Shown here piece after piece: positions 15,531 to 21,354 of a DNA stretch of 21,354 bases. The stretch is from the NCBI GenBank assembly GCA_014534155.1, contig JACVSB010000005.1:1-21354 (forward strand), in the 5' to 3' direction. The translations under genes and the position numbers were made by a program. Position 1 is the first letter of the stretch. Every line of letters starts with the position of its first letter. The stretch is from Thermoleophilia bacterium (GTDB lineage Bacteria; Actinomycetota; Thermoleophilia; Gaiellales; Gaiellaceae). The notes under the pieces were generated by a model. The model was not told where the DNA came from. It searched no databases and saw only the letters and a program-made list of their open reading frames with translations.

Positions 15531-16075
15531 GCGCGCCGATCCCCGGGGACGGGCTCCGCCTCCGCCGTGCGGGCGCCGGCGACGTCGACTTCCTCGCGAG
15601 CCTCGCCGTCAACGACGACGTGGCGCCGTTCATGGCCGCCATCTCGGCACGCGACCCGGACGCGTTCCTGGAGGAGGTGGAGCAGGCCGAGGCGGCGCCG
15701 CACGAACGGGGACGCTTCGTGATCGAGGTCGACGAGGACGGCTCGTGGTGGCCGGCGGGCTCGATCGCGTTCGAGGTGGCCAACCGGCGCAGCCGGATCG
15801 CCAACCTCTTCGGGCTCATGCTCCACCCCGAGTTTCGCGCGCGCGGTCTCGCCCGCCGTGCGACAGAGCTCTTCACGCTTCACCTGATCCACGGCCTCAA
15901 CTACCACCGCGTCCAGCTCGAGTGCTACGGCTACAACGAGCGGGCTATCCACCACTTCGAGCGAAGCGGGTTCATCCGCGAGGGGACGAAGCGGAAGGCC
16001 TACTGGCGCAACGGCCGCTGGGTGGACGGAGTCCTGTTCGCGCTCGTCCGCGAGGACCTGGAAGCGGACGCGTAG
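15527..16075 (+). CDS. GNAT-family N-acetyltransferase
   Basis: A 182-residue acetyl-CoA-dependent acyltransferase. The N-terminal strand LRLRRAGAGDVDFLASL is typical of the RimJ/RimL-like branch. The acetyl-CoA pyrophosphate loop is RARGLAR at 104-110 after LFGLMLHPEF, and the C-terminal signature is YNERAIHHFERSGFIREGTKRKAYWRNGRW. RimJ/RimL-like enzymes acetylate protein N-termini, antibiotics or small amines; the substrate here is unknown. GTG 15527 overlaps the exporter stop (GTGA), which fixes the start and indicates translational coupling. A hairpin follows 35 bp after the stop and may end the operon. Confidence 0.92.
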   Translation: MSAPIPGDGLRLRRAGAGDVDFLASLAVNDDVAPFMAAISARDPDAFLEEVEQAEAAPHERGRFVIEVDEDGSWWPAGSIAFEVANRRSRIANLFGLMLHPEFRARGLARRATELFTLHLIHGLNYHRVQLECYGYNERAIHHFERSGFIREGTKRKAYWRNGRWVDGVLFALVREDLEADA

Positions 16076-16098
16076 CGTAGGCGCTCGCGGCGAGCGTC

Positions 16099-16113
16099 GG
16101 CCGATCGTCGGCC
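16099..16113. repeat. Small inverted repeat (GGCCGA-TCG-TCGGCC)
   Basis: A perfect 6-bp inverted repeat with a 3-bp centre in the 128-bp gap between the acetyltransferase and cyclase genes. It could be a protein binding site or the first of two stacked hairpins; in such GC-rich DNA chance is also possible. Confidence 0.35.
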
Positions 16114-16139
16114 ACCACCCGCTCGAAACGGGTGCTGGC
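16111..16139. terminator. Stem-loop after the GNAT gene, possible terminator
   Basis: Arms 16111-16121 and 16129-16139 pair over ten base pairs with one C-C mismatch, around the loop CTCGAAA. No T tract follows on either strand, so a canonical intrinsic terminator is not shown. It ends 64 bp before the cyclase gene and could instead be regulatory. Confidence 0.4.
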
Positions 16140-16203
16140 ACCACCACCGATGCCTGCCAGCCCTACTTCCGCCGAAGCAGCGAGGCACGAGGATCGTGTA
16201 CAC

Positions 16204-19200
16204 ATGTCCTCGAGCGACGTCGAGACCGTCCGCGCGCCGCGGGAACGAGGGGGGCGCAGGGGAGCCGTGCGACGAGACGCGGGAGAGCGGGGAGCCGGCG
16301 TCGCGGCGTCGGCGGGAAGGCCCGGCCTGGGGAGAGGCGCGGGCGCCGGGACCGACGAGGCGCAGCGCAGGCACCTGACGGTCTTCTTCTGCGATCTCGT
16401 CGAGTCGACCCCGCTGAGCGAGCAGCTCGACCCGGAGGATCTCGGCGAGCTGATCGGCGCCTACCACGAGGCGTGTGCCGAGGTGATCGAGCGCTTCCAC
16501 GGCCACGTCGCGCAGTACCAGGGCGACGGCGTCCTCGCCTATTTCGGGTATCCGCACGCCCAGGGCGACGACACCGTGCACGCGGTGCGCGCGGGTCTCG
16601 AGGTCGTCACCGCGGTCGGCGAGCTCTCCGGTCCCGGAGTCGGCGGCGGCGAGATCCGCCTCGCCGCGCGTGTCGGCATCCACACCGGCCTCGTCGTCGT
16701 GAGCGAGACGGGAGCAGGGGGGCGCCGGCACTCCCTGGCGGTCGGCGACACGGTCAACATGGCGGCGCGCCTGGAGAAACTGGCGGAGCCCGGAACTGTC
16801 GTGGTCAGCGCGGCTACGGAGCGTGTGACGCGCGGCTACTTCGTCTTCGACTCCGTCGGGGACGTCAGGCTGAAGGGGATCGCGGAGCCCCTCACGGTGT
16901 ACCGCGTCGCAGGCGACACCGGCATCCGAACCCGTCTCGACCTCGCCGCCGCCACCGGCCTCACGCCGCTCGTGGGCCGGGAGCGGGAGCTGGCGCAACT
17001 GCGAGAGCTCTGGCGGCTCGCGCGCGACGGCTCGGGCCAGGCCGTCCTCGTGACCGGGGAGCCGGGGATCGGCAAGTCGCGGCTCGTTCACGAGCTGGGC
17101 CGGCGAGTTGACGCCGAGGCGACGCGCCTCGTCTTCCAGGCCTCACCCTACTTCGCGACGAGCCCGCTCCACCCGGTCGCCGAGGAGCTCGAGCGGGCGC
17201 TTCGCGTCGACGGCAAGGGCGCGGACGGAGAACGCCTCGCCGCCCTGACCGCCGAGCTCGAGCGCCACGGGCTCTCGGTGGACGAGGCGGGCCCCGCGCT
17301 CGCTTCGCTCCTCTCGATCGCCGGGGCGAGCGCCGGCGAGGCCTCGGAGCTCTCCCCGCAGCAGCAGAAGCGCCGGACGTTCGCGGCGCTGCGGGCGTTG
17401 CTCGCGGACGAGAGCTCGCACCGGCCCGTCGTCGCCGTCTTCGAGGACGTCCACTGGGCCGACCCGTCGACCCTCGAGCTCCTCGGGCTCCTGCTCGGGG
17501 ACGCGGCCGGCGAGCGCGTCCTGATCGTCATGACCGCGCGGCCGGAGTTCGAGCCGCCGTGGGAAGGGGCGGCGACGAGGTTCGCGACGATGCGGCTCGA
17601 GCGCCTTGACGCGGCCGACGCGGACGAGCTCATGGCCGCGGTCCTGGGCGGACGAACGCTCCCCCGCGAGACGCGGGTCGAGGTTGCGGAGCGAGCGGCC
17701 GGCGTGCCGCTCTTCATCGAGGAGACCCTGAAGATGGTCATGGAGACGGGGGCAGGCGACCGGGCGACGATTCCCGGGACCCTCCAGAATCCGCTGGCCG
17801 CGCGCCTTGACAGCCTGGGCGAGGTCAAGGAGCTCGCCCAGCTCGCGTCGGTCGCGGCCCTGGGCGGCGAGTTCAGCTTCGAGCTCCTGCGCGCCGTCTC
17901 GGTCGCAGACGAGGAAACCCTGCGGGAGGGCCTGGACGCGCTCGTCCGCGCCGAGATCCTGTACGAGCGCCGCAGCGAGCGCGAGTGCGTCTACGTCTTC
18001 AAGCACGCGCTCATCCGTGAGGCGGCGCACGCGTCGCTCCTTCGATCCGCCCGGAGAGACTTCCACGCGCGGATCGCCCGCGTGCTCGAGGAAGCCGTCC
18101 CCGCGAGCGTCGAGAACGAGCCCGAGCTCGTCGCCCAGCACCTCGCCGAGGCGGGCGAGCTCTCCGACGCCGTTCGCTACTGGCAGCGTGCGGGTGAACG
18201 AGCCTTGCAGGCATGGGCGACTGAGGAGGCGGCCACGCACTTCCAGCGGGGCCTCGAGCTCCTCGCGGCGCTTCCCGAAAGCCGCAAGATCCGGGGGCTC
18301 GAGCTCGAGTTCCAGCTCGCGCTCGGCACCGCGCTCATGGCGGCGCGGGGCTACGCGGCGCCGGAAGCCGAGGCGGCGTACGCGCGTGCGGAGGCGCTGA
18401 GCCGCGGGGTCGCCGATCCCTCCCGGCTCGCCCCGGCGCTCTATGGCCTCGGCGCCTTCTACGCCTCCACGGCTCAGCCCGCCAAGGCGGACGGCTTCGG
18501 CCGCCGCCTCCGCGCGCTCGCGGACGCGGAGGGCGACGACGACGTCCTCATCGAGGCCGATGTCATCCGCGGCATCGCGCGGTACCTCCTCGGGGATCCC
18601 GTCGGCGCCGACCGGTGCTTCCGCGAAGTGCTCTCCCGCTGGGAGCCCGAGAAGCACCGGAGCCACATCTTCACCTACGGACAGGAGCCGGGAGTGGTGG
18701 GCCTGGCGATGACCGCGCTCACGCGCGGCTGGGCGGGCCGACTCGGCGAGGCGCTCGCGCACGCGGCCGAGGCCGAGGAGAGCGCGCGCGCGCTGGGGCA
18801 CCCGCTCACCCTCGCGTACACCCTTGCCGCGAACTCCATGCTGTACCACCTGCTCGGGGACGCGGAACGCGCCGAGGTGACCGCGGCGGAGCTCGTCGAG
18901 GTCGCCGGCGGGTACGTGCTCCCGATGTGGCTCGCCTGGGGGCGTACGGTGCGCGGCCTCGCGCTCCTCGCGCGCGGGGCTTCCGCGGAAGCGATGGCAG
19001 AGATCGCAGTCGGCGCGGCGGGGGCGGAAGTCGCGCACTCGTCCGTCATGAAGGTCCACTTCCTGAGCCAGATCGCGGAGGCGTTCACCGCGCTCGGCCA
19101 CGCGACTGACGGGATGGGGATGCTCGAGGAGGGGTTTCGGGAGCTCGAGCGAAGCGGGGAGCGGGTGTCGGAAGCGGAGCTTCACCGCTCGCGCGGCCTG

Positions 19201-19506
19201 CTCCACCTCGCCGAAGGACGCCGGTCCGCGGCCGAGGCCTCGTTCCGCCAGGCCGTCGAGGTCGCCCACGGCCAGCAGGCGCTCCTCCTCGAGCTGCGCG
19301 CCGCGACCTCCCTCGCCGAGCTCTTGCTCGCCGAGGGACGAGGCGGGGAGGCATCCGGCCTCCTGCGCGGCGTGCTCGCGCGGTTCCGCCAGGGCGAGGG
19401 GGTTCCGGTGCTCGCGCGCGCGCGCCGCCTGCTCGCGGAGAGCCTGGCCGAGCGGCGTGCCCGGGTCGAGGGCTCGGGAGGCGAGGCGGGAAGCGGCGTC
19501 GGGTAG
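16204..19506 (+). CDS. Class III nucleotidyl cyclase-AAA ATPase-TPR signalling protein
   Basis: A 1,100-residue multidomain regulator. An N-terminal Arg/Gly-rich linker (1-55) leads to a class III cyclase domain (about 55-235) with metal-binding D64 (VFFCDLVEST) and D108 (QYQGDGVLAYFGYP), and transition-state N185 and R189 (VGDTVNMAARLE). The positions that select adenine in mycobacterial enzymes are Q104 and L178 rather than Lys and Asp. Next is a STAND/AAA-type ATPase with Walker A GEPGIGKSR (285-293) and Walker B VVAVFEDVHWADPS (409-422). The region from about residue 640 onward is helical, Ala/Glu-rich and TPR-like. It probably makes cAMP, or acts as a nucleotide-dependent switch, in response to an unknown partner. 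ATG 16204 has GAGGA 10 bp upstream, the best ribosome binding site in the window. No transmembrane segment or C-terminal DNA-binding domain is seen. Confidence 0.92.
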   Translation: MSSSDVETVRAPRERGGRRGAVRRDAGERGAGVAASAGRPGLGRGAGAGTDEAQRRHLTVFFCDLVESTPLSEQLDPEDLGELIGAYHEACAEVIERFHGHVAQYQGDGVLAYFGYPHAQGDDTVHAVRAGLEVVTAVGELSGPGVGGGEIRLAARVGIHTGLVVVSETGAGGRRHSLAVGDTVNMAARLEKLAEPGTVVVSAATERVTRGYFVFDSVGDVRLKGIAEPLTVYRVAGDTGIRTRLDLAAATGLTPLVGRERELAQLRELWRLARDGSGQAVLVTGEPGIGKSRLVHELGRRVDAEATRLVFQASPYFATSPLHPVAEELERALRVDGKGADGERLAALTAELERHGLSVDEAGPALASLLSIAGASAGEASELSPQQQKRRTFAALRALLADESSHRPVVAVFEDVHWADPSTLELLGLLLGDAAGERVLIVMTARPEFEPPWEGAATRFATMRLERLDAADADELMAAVLGGRTLPRETRVEVAERAAGVPLFIEETLKMVMETGAGDRATIPGTLQNPLAARLDSLGEVKELAQLASVAALGGEFSFELLRAVSVADEETLREGLDALVRAEILYERRSERECVYVFKHALIREAAHASLLRSARRDFHARIARVLEEAVPASVENEPELVAQHLAEAGELSDAVRYWQRAGERALQAWATEEAATHFQRGLELLAALPESRKIRGLELEFQLALGTALMAARGYAAPEAEAAYARAEALSRGVADPSRLAPALYGLGAFYASTAQPAKADGFGRRLRALADAEGDDDVLIEADVIRGIARYLLGDPVGADRCFREVLSRWEPEKHRSHIFTYGQEPGVVGLAMTALTRGWAGRLGEALAHAAEAEESARALGHPLTLAYTLAANSMLYHLLGDAERAEVTAAELVEVAGGYVLPMWLAWGRTVRGLALLARGASAEAMAEIAVGAAGAEVAHSSVMKVHFLSQIAEAFTALGHATDGMGMLEEGFRELERSGERVSEAELHRSRGLLHLAEGRRSAAEASFRQAVEVAHGQQALLLELRAATSLAELLLAEGRGGEASGLLRGVLARFRQGEGVPVLARARRLLAESLAERRARVEGSGGEAGSGVG

Positions 19507-19509
19507 GCT
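19504..19509 (+). promoter_or_regulatory. Candidate -10 element (TAGGCT), leaderless type, for glyoxalase I
   Basis: TAGGCT ends 6 bp before GTG 19516 and begins with the TAG stop codon of the cyclase gene. The geometry mirrors the purF-MOSC junction. No ribosome binding site fits in the 9-bp gap. Confidence 0.5.
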
Positions 19510-19515
19510 CGCCGC

Positions 19516-19902
19516 GTGCCCCGCTTCCTGCACACGATGCTTCGCGTGACCGAGCCGGACCGCTCCTGCCGGTTCTACGAGGCGCTCGGGATGGAGCGTC
19601 GGCGGGAGCTCCCCATCATTCGCGACGGCCAGCACGAGGCGACGAACTACTTCGTCGGGTTCCCCGGCCAGGAGGAGGAGCTCGAGCTGACCTGGAACAC
19701 GGACGGACGGACGTACGAGCTGGGATCGGCGTACGGCCACATCGCCGTGGGCGTCGACGATCTGGACGGGACGCTCGCCCGCCTCGGCGAGCACGGGATC
19801 GACCCCGAGCGGCCGCCCTACCGCGTGCGGGAGGGCGGGTCGCGACTCTGCTTCGTCCGGGATCCCGACGGCTACAGGGTCGAGCTCATCGAAACGGGCT
19901 AG
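19516..19902 (+). CDS. gloA: Glyoxalase I (lactoylglutathione lyase-like)
   Basis: A 128-residue VOC enzyme isomerising the hemithioacetal of methylglyoxal and a thiol. All four metal ligands of the E. coli Ni-type enzyme (H5, E56, H74, E122) are present with a constant one-residue offset: H6 (FLHTMLRV), E57 (EEELELTWN), H75 (YGHIAVGV) and E123 (DGYRVELIE). Other hallmarks are RSCRFYEALGM and FVRDPDGYRVELI. It is short like the metal-selective bacterial class, lacking the insertions of the Zn class. Actinobacteria usually lack glutathione, so the thiol may be mycothiol or another; that is inference. GTG 19516 places H6 correctly and has TAGGCT 6 bp upstream. The gene follows the cyclase gene after 9 bp. 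Confidence 0.93.
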   Translation: MPRFLHTMLRVTEPDRSCRFYEALGMERRRELPIIRDGQHEATNYFVGFPGQEEELELTWNTDGRTYELGSAYGHIAVGVDDLDGTLARLGEHGIDPERPPYRVREGGSRLCFVRDPDGYRVELIETG

Positions 19903-19953
19903 CCGGGTCCGGGTGCAGCCGGCCCGACCGTTGCTCTCTGCGCGTCCCCGAGC

Positions 19954-19982
19954 TTGACCCAGCCGGCCCCATGCGGAAGTGT
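19954..19982 (+). promoter_or_regulatory. Candidate promoter for the NmrA-like gene (TTGACC-17-AAGTGT)
   Basis: TTGACC at 19954-19959 is the best -35 box in the window. It is separated by exactly 17 bp from AAGTGT at 19977-19982, a weak -10, which ends 7 bp before GTG 19990. The -10 lies inside the inverted repeat at 19973-19987. Confidence 0.4.
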
Positions 19983-19987
19983 TCCGC
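19973..19987. repeat. Perfect inverted repeat GCGGAA-GTG-TTCCGC, possible operator
   Basis: Two 6-bp arms around a 3-bp centre, ending 2 bp before GTG 19990 and covering the proposed -10. It could be a repressor site or a start-blocking hairpin. No matching regulator gene lies beside it. Confidence 0.4.
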
Positions 19988-19989
19988 GC

Positions 19990-20856
19990 GTGACGATCTT
20001 GGTCGTCGGCGCAACCGGGTTCCTCGGAACCGAGATCTGCCGCCGGGTCACCGGCCGGGGTGATCCGTTGCGTGTGCTCGTGCGTGACGGCTGTGACCCG
20101 GATCGGCTCGCGACCTTGCGCGACCTGGGGGCGGAGACCGCACTCGGCGATCTCCGGGACCGCTCCTCGCTCGACCGGGCCTGCACCGGGATCGAGGTCG
20201 TCTTCTCGACGGCGACATCGATCGCGCGCGAGGGCGAGATCTCAGCGGTCGATCGTGACGGCCAGCTGAGCCTTGTGGAGGCGGCGCGGGAGGCGGGCGT
20301 GCGGCGCTTCCTCTATGTCTCGTTCGAGGAAATGGGAACCGGCGCCCCGATCGAGGAGGCCAAGCGAGCTGTCGAGGAGCGGCTTCGCGGGAGCGGCATG
20401 ACGTACACGATCCTGCAGCCGGGGCTCTTCCACGAGACTTGGCTGACCCCGGTAACCGGCTTCGACCCGGTCGGTGGCACCGTCAACGTGTACGGCTCCG
20501 GCGAGGCCACGCTCAGCTGGGTCGCGCTTACCGACGTGGCGACGGCCGCGGTCGGCGCGCTCGACGATCCAGAGACCGAGAACGCCGTCATCCCGCTCGT
20601 CGGCGACCGGAGGAGCTACCAGGAGATCGTGCAGATCTTCGAGCAGGCAACCGGGCGGGAGCTGACGGTGCAGCAGATTCCGGAGGAGGCGCTTGCAGCA
20701 CAACGCGGAGCCGCGACAGACGAGCGGGAAGAGTCGTTCGCGGGGCTTGCGCATGGCGTCGCCGGCGGGACTTCAGGCGACGACGGTCTGCGCTGGCTCC
20801 GCCGCCTCGGCGTCGAGAAGCCCGTCACGGTCGCTGACGCGGCCGTCGGCGCGTAG
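19990..20856 (+). CDS. NmrA-like / atypical SDR NAD(P)-binding protein
   Basis: A 288-residue Rossmann-fold protein of the extended/atypical SDR group. The dinucleotide motif VTILVVGATGFLG (1-13) has glycines at 7, 10 and 13, and R34 (VLVRDG) would favour NADP(H). ALGDLRDRSSLDRAC and FLYVSFEEMG follow the NmrA/NADH-quinone-subunit-like pattern. The classical YxxxK catalytic pair is not evident (EEAKRAVEERLRGSG holds the place), so catalysis is uncertain. It may be a redox sensor, a quinone or epimerase-type reductase, or a cofactor-binding chaperone. GTG 19990 is chosen because it opens exactly on the first strand; TTG 19954 would add 12 non-conserved residues. It faces an ECF41-type sigma factor fragment, and that sigma family is commonly paired with such oxidoreductase/epimerase genes. 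Confidence 0.88.
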   Translation: MTILVVGATGFLGTEICRRVTGRGDPLRVLVRDGCDPDRLATLRDLGAETALGDLRDRSSLDRACTGIEVVFSTATSIAREGEISAVDRDGQLSLVEAAREAGVRRFLYVSFEEMGTGAPIEEAKRAVEERLRGSGMTYTILQPGLFHETWLTPVTGFDPVGGTVNVYGSGEATLSWVALTDVATAAVGALDDPETENAVIPLVGDRRSYQEIVQIFEQATGRELTVQQIPEEALAAQRGAATDEREESFAGLAHGVAGGTSGDDGLRWLRRLGVEKPVTVADAAVGA

Positions 20857-20936
20857 CGGCTGGTCAGCAAGCGCCCGGCTCGAGGCGGAGCGCGCAAGCT
20901 CCTTCCCACCGGACCGGGTCGGGCTCATGGAGGTGA

Positions 20937-21110
20937 GTTAGCGCTTCCCCGCCTACCTCCTGCGGGTTCCCGACTAGCCCTCAACTTGCGCGTACGCGCT
21001 TTCCGGACGGCTACCGGGTCGAGCTGATCCGAGGACCGCGGCGCGTGAGGGATCGACTTACCACCGTACCCTTGCTAGACGGCTGCAGGGTCGAACGGAG
21101 CGAGCGGAGA
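20937..21110 (+). pseudogene. VOC/glyoxalase-like C-terminal remnant
   Basis: One open frame, with no start codon and an in-frame stop just before it, encodes FPDGYRVELIRGP from 21000. This is the C-terminal metal-ligand signature of VOC proteins. At nucleotide level, 21006-21029 matches the end of the intact glyoxalase gene (19868-19891) at about 22 of 24 bases. A weaker second copy (LLDGCRVERSERR) follows 24 codons later in the same frame, before TGA. The upstream part shows no recognisable VOC sequence, so this looks like a decayed gene end or a duplicated fragment. Chance similarity is not excluded. Confidence 0.4.
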
Positions 21111-21174
21111 TGAGTTTTGCGCGTAGGCGCTTCGCGGAAGGAAAGCGCGCACTCGCAACATTCGCAGCACCGTC

Positions 21175-21202
21175 GAGCCGAACGGCGAGGATCCGTTCGC
21201 TC
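21175..21202. terminator. Bulged hairpin downstream of the sigma factor and NmrA-like genes
   Basis: GAGC(C)GAACGG pairs with CCGTTCGCTC over ten base pairs with one bulged C and a 7-nt loop. It sits 42 bp after the minus-strand sigma factor stop and may end either convergent transcript. No T tract is present, so the role is uncertain. Confidence 0.35.
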
Positions 21203-21243
21203 CCAGGTTGCATAGCCGGCTTCGCAACGGAGCGAGAGGAAGT

Positions 21244-21354
21244 TCAGCTGCGGGACGGCTCCGCGAGCGGCTGGATGTGACGCAATTTGTCTGGGTTGAC
21301 AATGGAGCGGACGGCTGCGATGGCGCCGTCCGCGATGTCGAGGGCTATGACCGA
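21244..21354 (-). CDS. ECF41/SigJ-type RNA polymerase sigma factor (C-terminal end only)
   Basis: The last 36 residues and stop of a gene entering from the right edge. The frame reads VIALDIADGAIAAVRSIVNPDKLRHIQ before a short tail and TGA. This is the ending of the SnoaL-like C-terminal domain of ECF41 (SigJ-like) sigma factors, where an NPDKL motif follows a strand of the form G-I-x-A-x-R. In that family the C-terminal extension modulates sigma activity without a separate anti-sigma factor. The gene points toward the NmrA-like gene, with 387 bp between the stops. The call rests on a short fragment, so a free-standing SnoaL-like protein is possible though the NPDKL ending favours the sigma factor. 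Confidence 0.75.
   Translation of the reverse strand, partial: SVIALDIADGAIAAVRSIVNPDKLRHIQPLAEPSRS

Larger units (their letters stand above)
20929..21236 (+). repeat. Degenerate repeated blocks, period about 131 bp
   Basis: Related blocks: 20986-21010 with 21117-21141 (about 21 of 25 bases equal, offset 131); AACGGAGCGAG at 21094-21104 and 21226-21236 (offset 132); and GGAGGTGAGTT at 20929-20939 with GGAGATGAGTT at 21106-21116. The similar offsets of the first two pairs suggest an old imperfect tandem duplication. Confidence 0.35.
20857..21243. other. 387-bp region without an intact gene; remnants and imperfect repeats
   Basis: The segment lies between two convergent genes. It holds a VOC-like coding remnant, related short blocks spaced about 131 bp apart, and a bulged hairpin near 21175-21202. 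I see no tRNA, no small gene with a start and ribosome binding site, and no mobile element ends. Stop codons interrupt both strands, and TA-rich words are slightly more common than in the neighbouring genes. Confidence 0.6.

Noticed and set aside
17143..19794. Minus-strand open frame of nearly 900 codons opposite the cyclase gene
   Set aside because: Low-complexity Arg/Glu/Leu-rich translation, no domain, fully opposite a gene with clear catalytic motifs and also running into the glyoxalase gene.
21150..21240. Possible tRNA-like or attachment-site sequence in the gene-free region
   Set aside because: No GTTCRA T-loop with flanking stem, no anticodon arm and no acceptor pairing could be assembled on either strand.
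21075..21302. Minus-strand 75-codon open frame at the right end
   Set aside because: It overlaps the sigma factor C-terminus in another frame and shows no recognisable protein pattern.
21307..21333. Perfect 9-bp stem hairpin (GCGGACGGC / GCCGTCCGC)
   Set aside because: It lies inside the sigma factor coding sequence, where the arms encode IADGA and AAVRS; likely a by-product of GC-rich codons.
1..21354. CRISPR array, insertion sequence, prophage or toxin-antitoxin module
   Set aside because: No regularly spaced identical repeats, transposase or integrase motifs, or terminal inverted repeats were found; most of the window is metabolic.

Overview
The window is very GC-rich. Codon third positions are almost always G or C, GTG starts are common, and long antisense reading frames occur everywhere, as expected for a high-GC actinobacterium. 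A soil or aquatic lineage such as Thermoleophilia would fit (ECF41/SigJ-like sigma factor, cyclase-AAA-TPR regulator, apparent leaderless promoters). That placement is inference; no rRNA or other phylogenetic marker is present.

Left block (minus strand, 7038 down to the left edge): a compact gene string with overlapping ends. In transcription order it holds a VOC-fold protein, purM, purN, purH, a cystathionine beta-synthase with CBS domains, a YcaQ/AlkX-like DNA glycosylase, and a cystathionine gamma-synthase/lyase cut by the left edge. It joins late purine synthesis to transsulfuration, with a DNA repair gene between the two sulfur enzymes.

Middle block: a divergent plus-strand group of a small membrane protein (7093-7338), a class III aminotransferase (7392-8759) and an aldehyde dehydrogenase (8759-10252). 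The last two look like an amine or omega-amino-acid degradation pair. It meets end to end with a second minus-strand purine block, purL, purF and a MOSC-domain protein (14546 down to 10249). PurL is the short type that needs PurQ and PurS, which are not here.

Right block (plus strand): a DMT-family exporter overlapping a GNAT acetyltransferase; a 1,100-residue cyclase-AAA-TPR regulator; a metal-dependent glyoxalase I; and an NmrA-like NAD(P)-binding protein. Then follows about 390 bp without an intact gene, carrying a degenerate VOC-like remnant and imperfect repeats. The right edge cuts the C-terminus of an ECF41/SigJ-type sigma factor on the minus strand.

The most interesting thread is how genes start. 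At eight starts a TANNNT hexamer (TAGGCT three times, plus TAGACT, TAGCGT, TAACCT, TACGAT twice) lies only 6-11 bp upstream, as expected for leaderless mRNAs. Two genes with clearly conserved N-termini, purL and the AlkX-like gene, have no ATG, GTG or TTG at the right place, and both have a well-placed CTG. I found no CRISPR array, IS element, tRNA or rRNA, and no convincing new multi-gene system.
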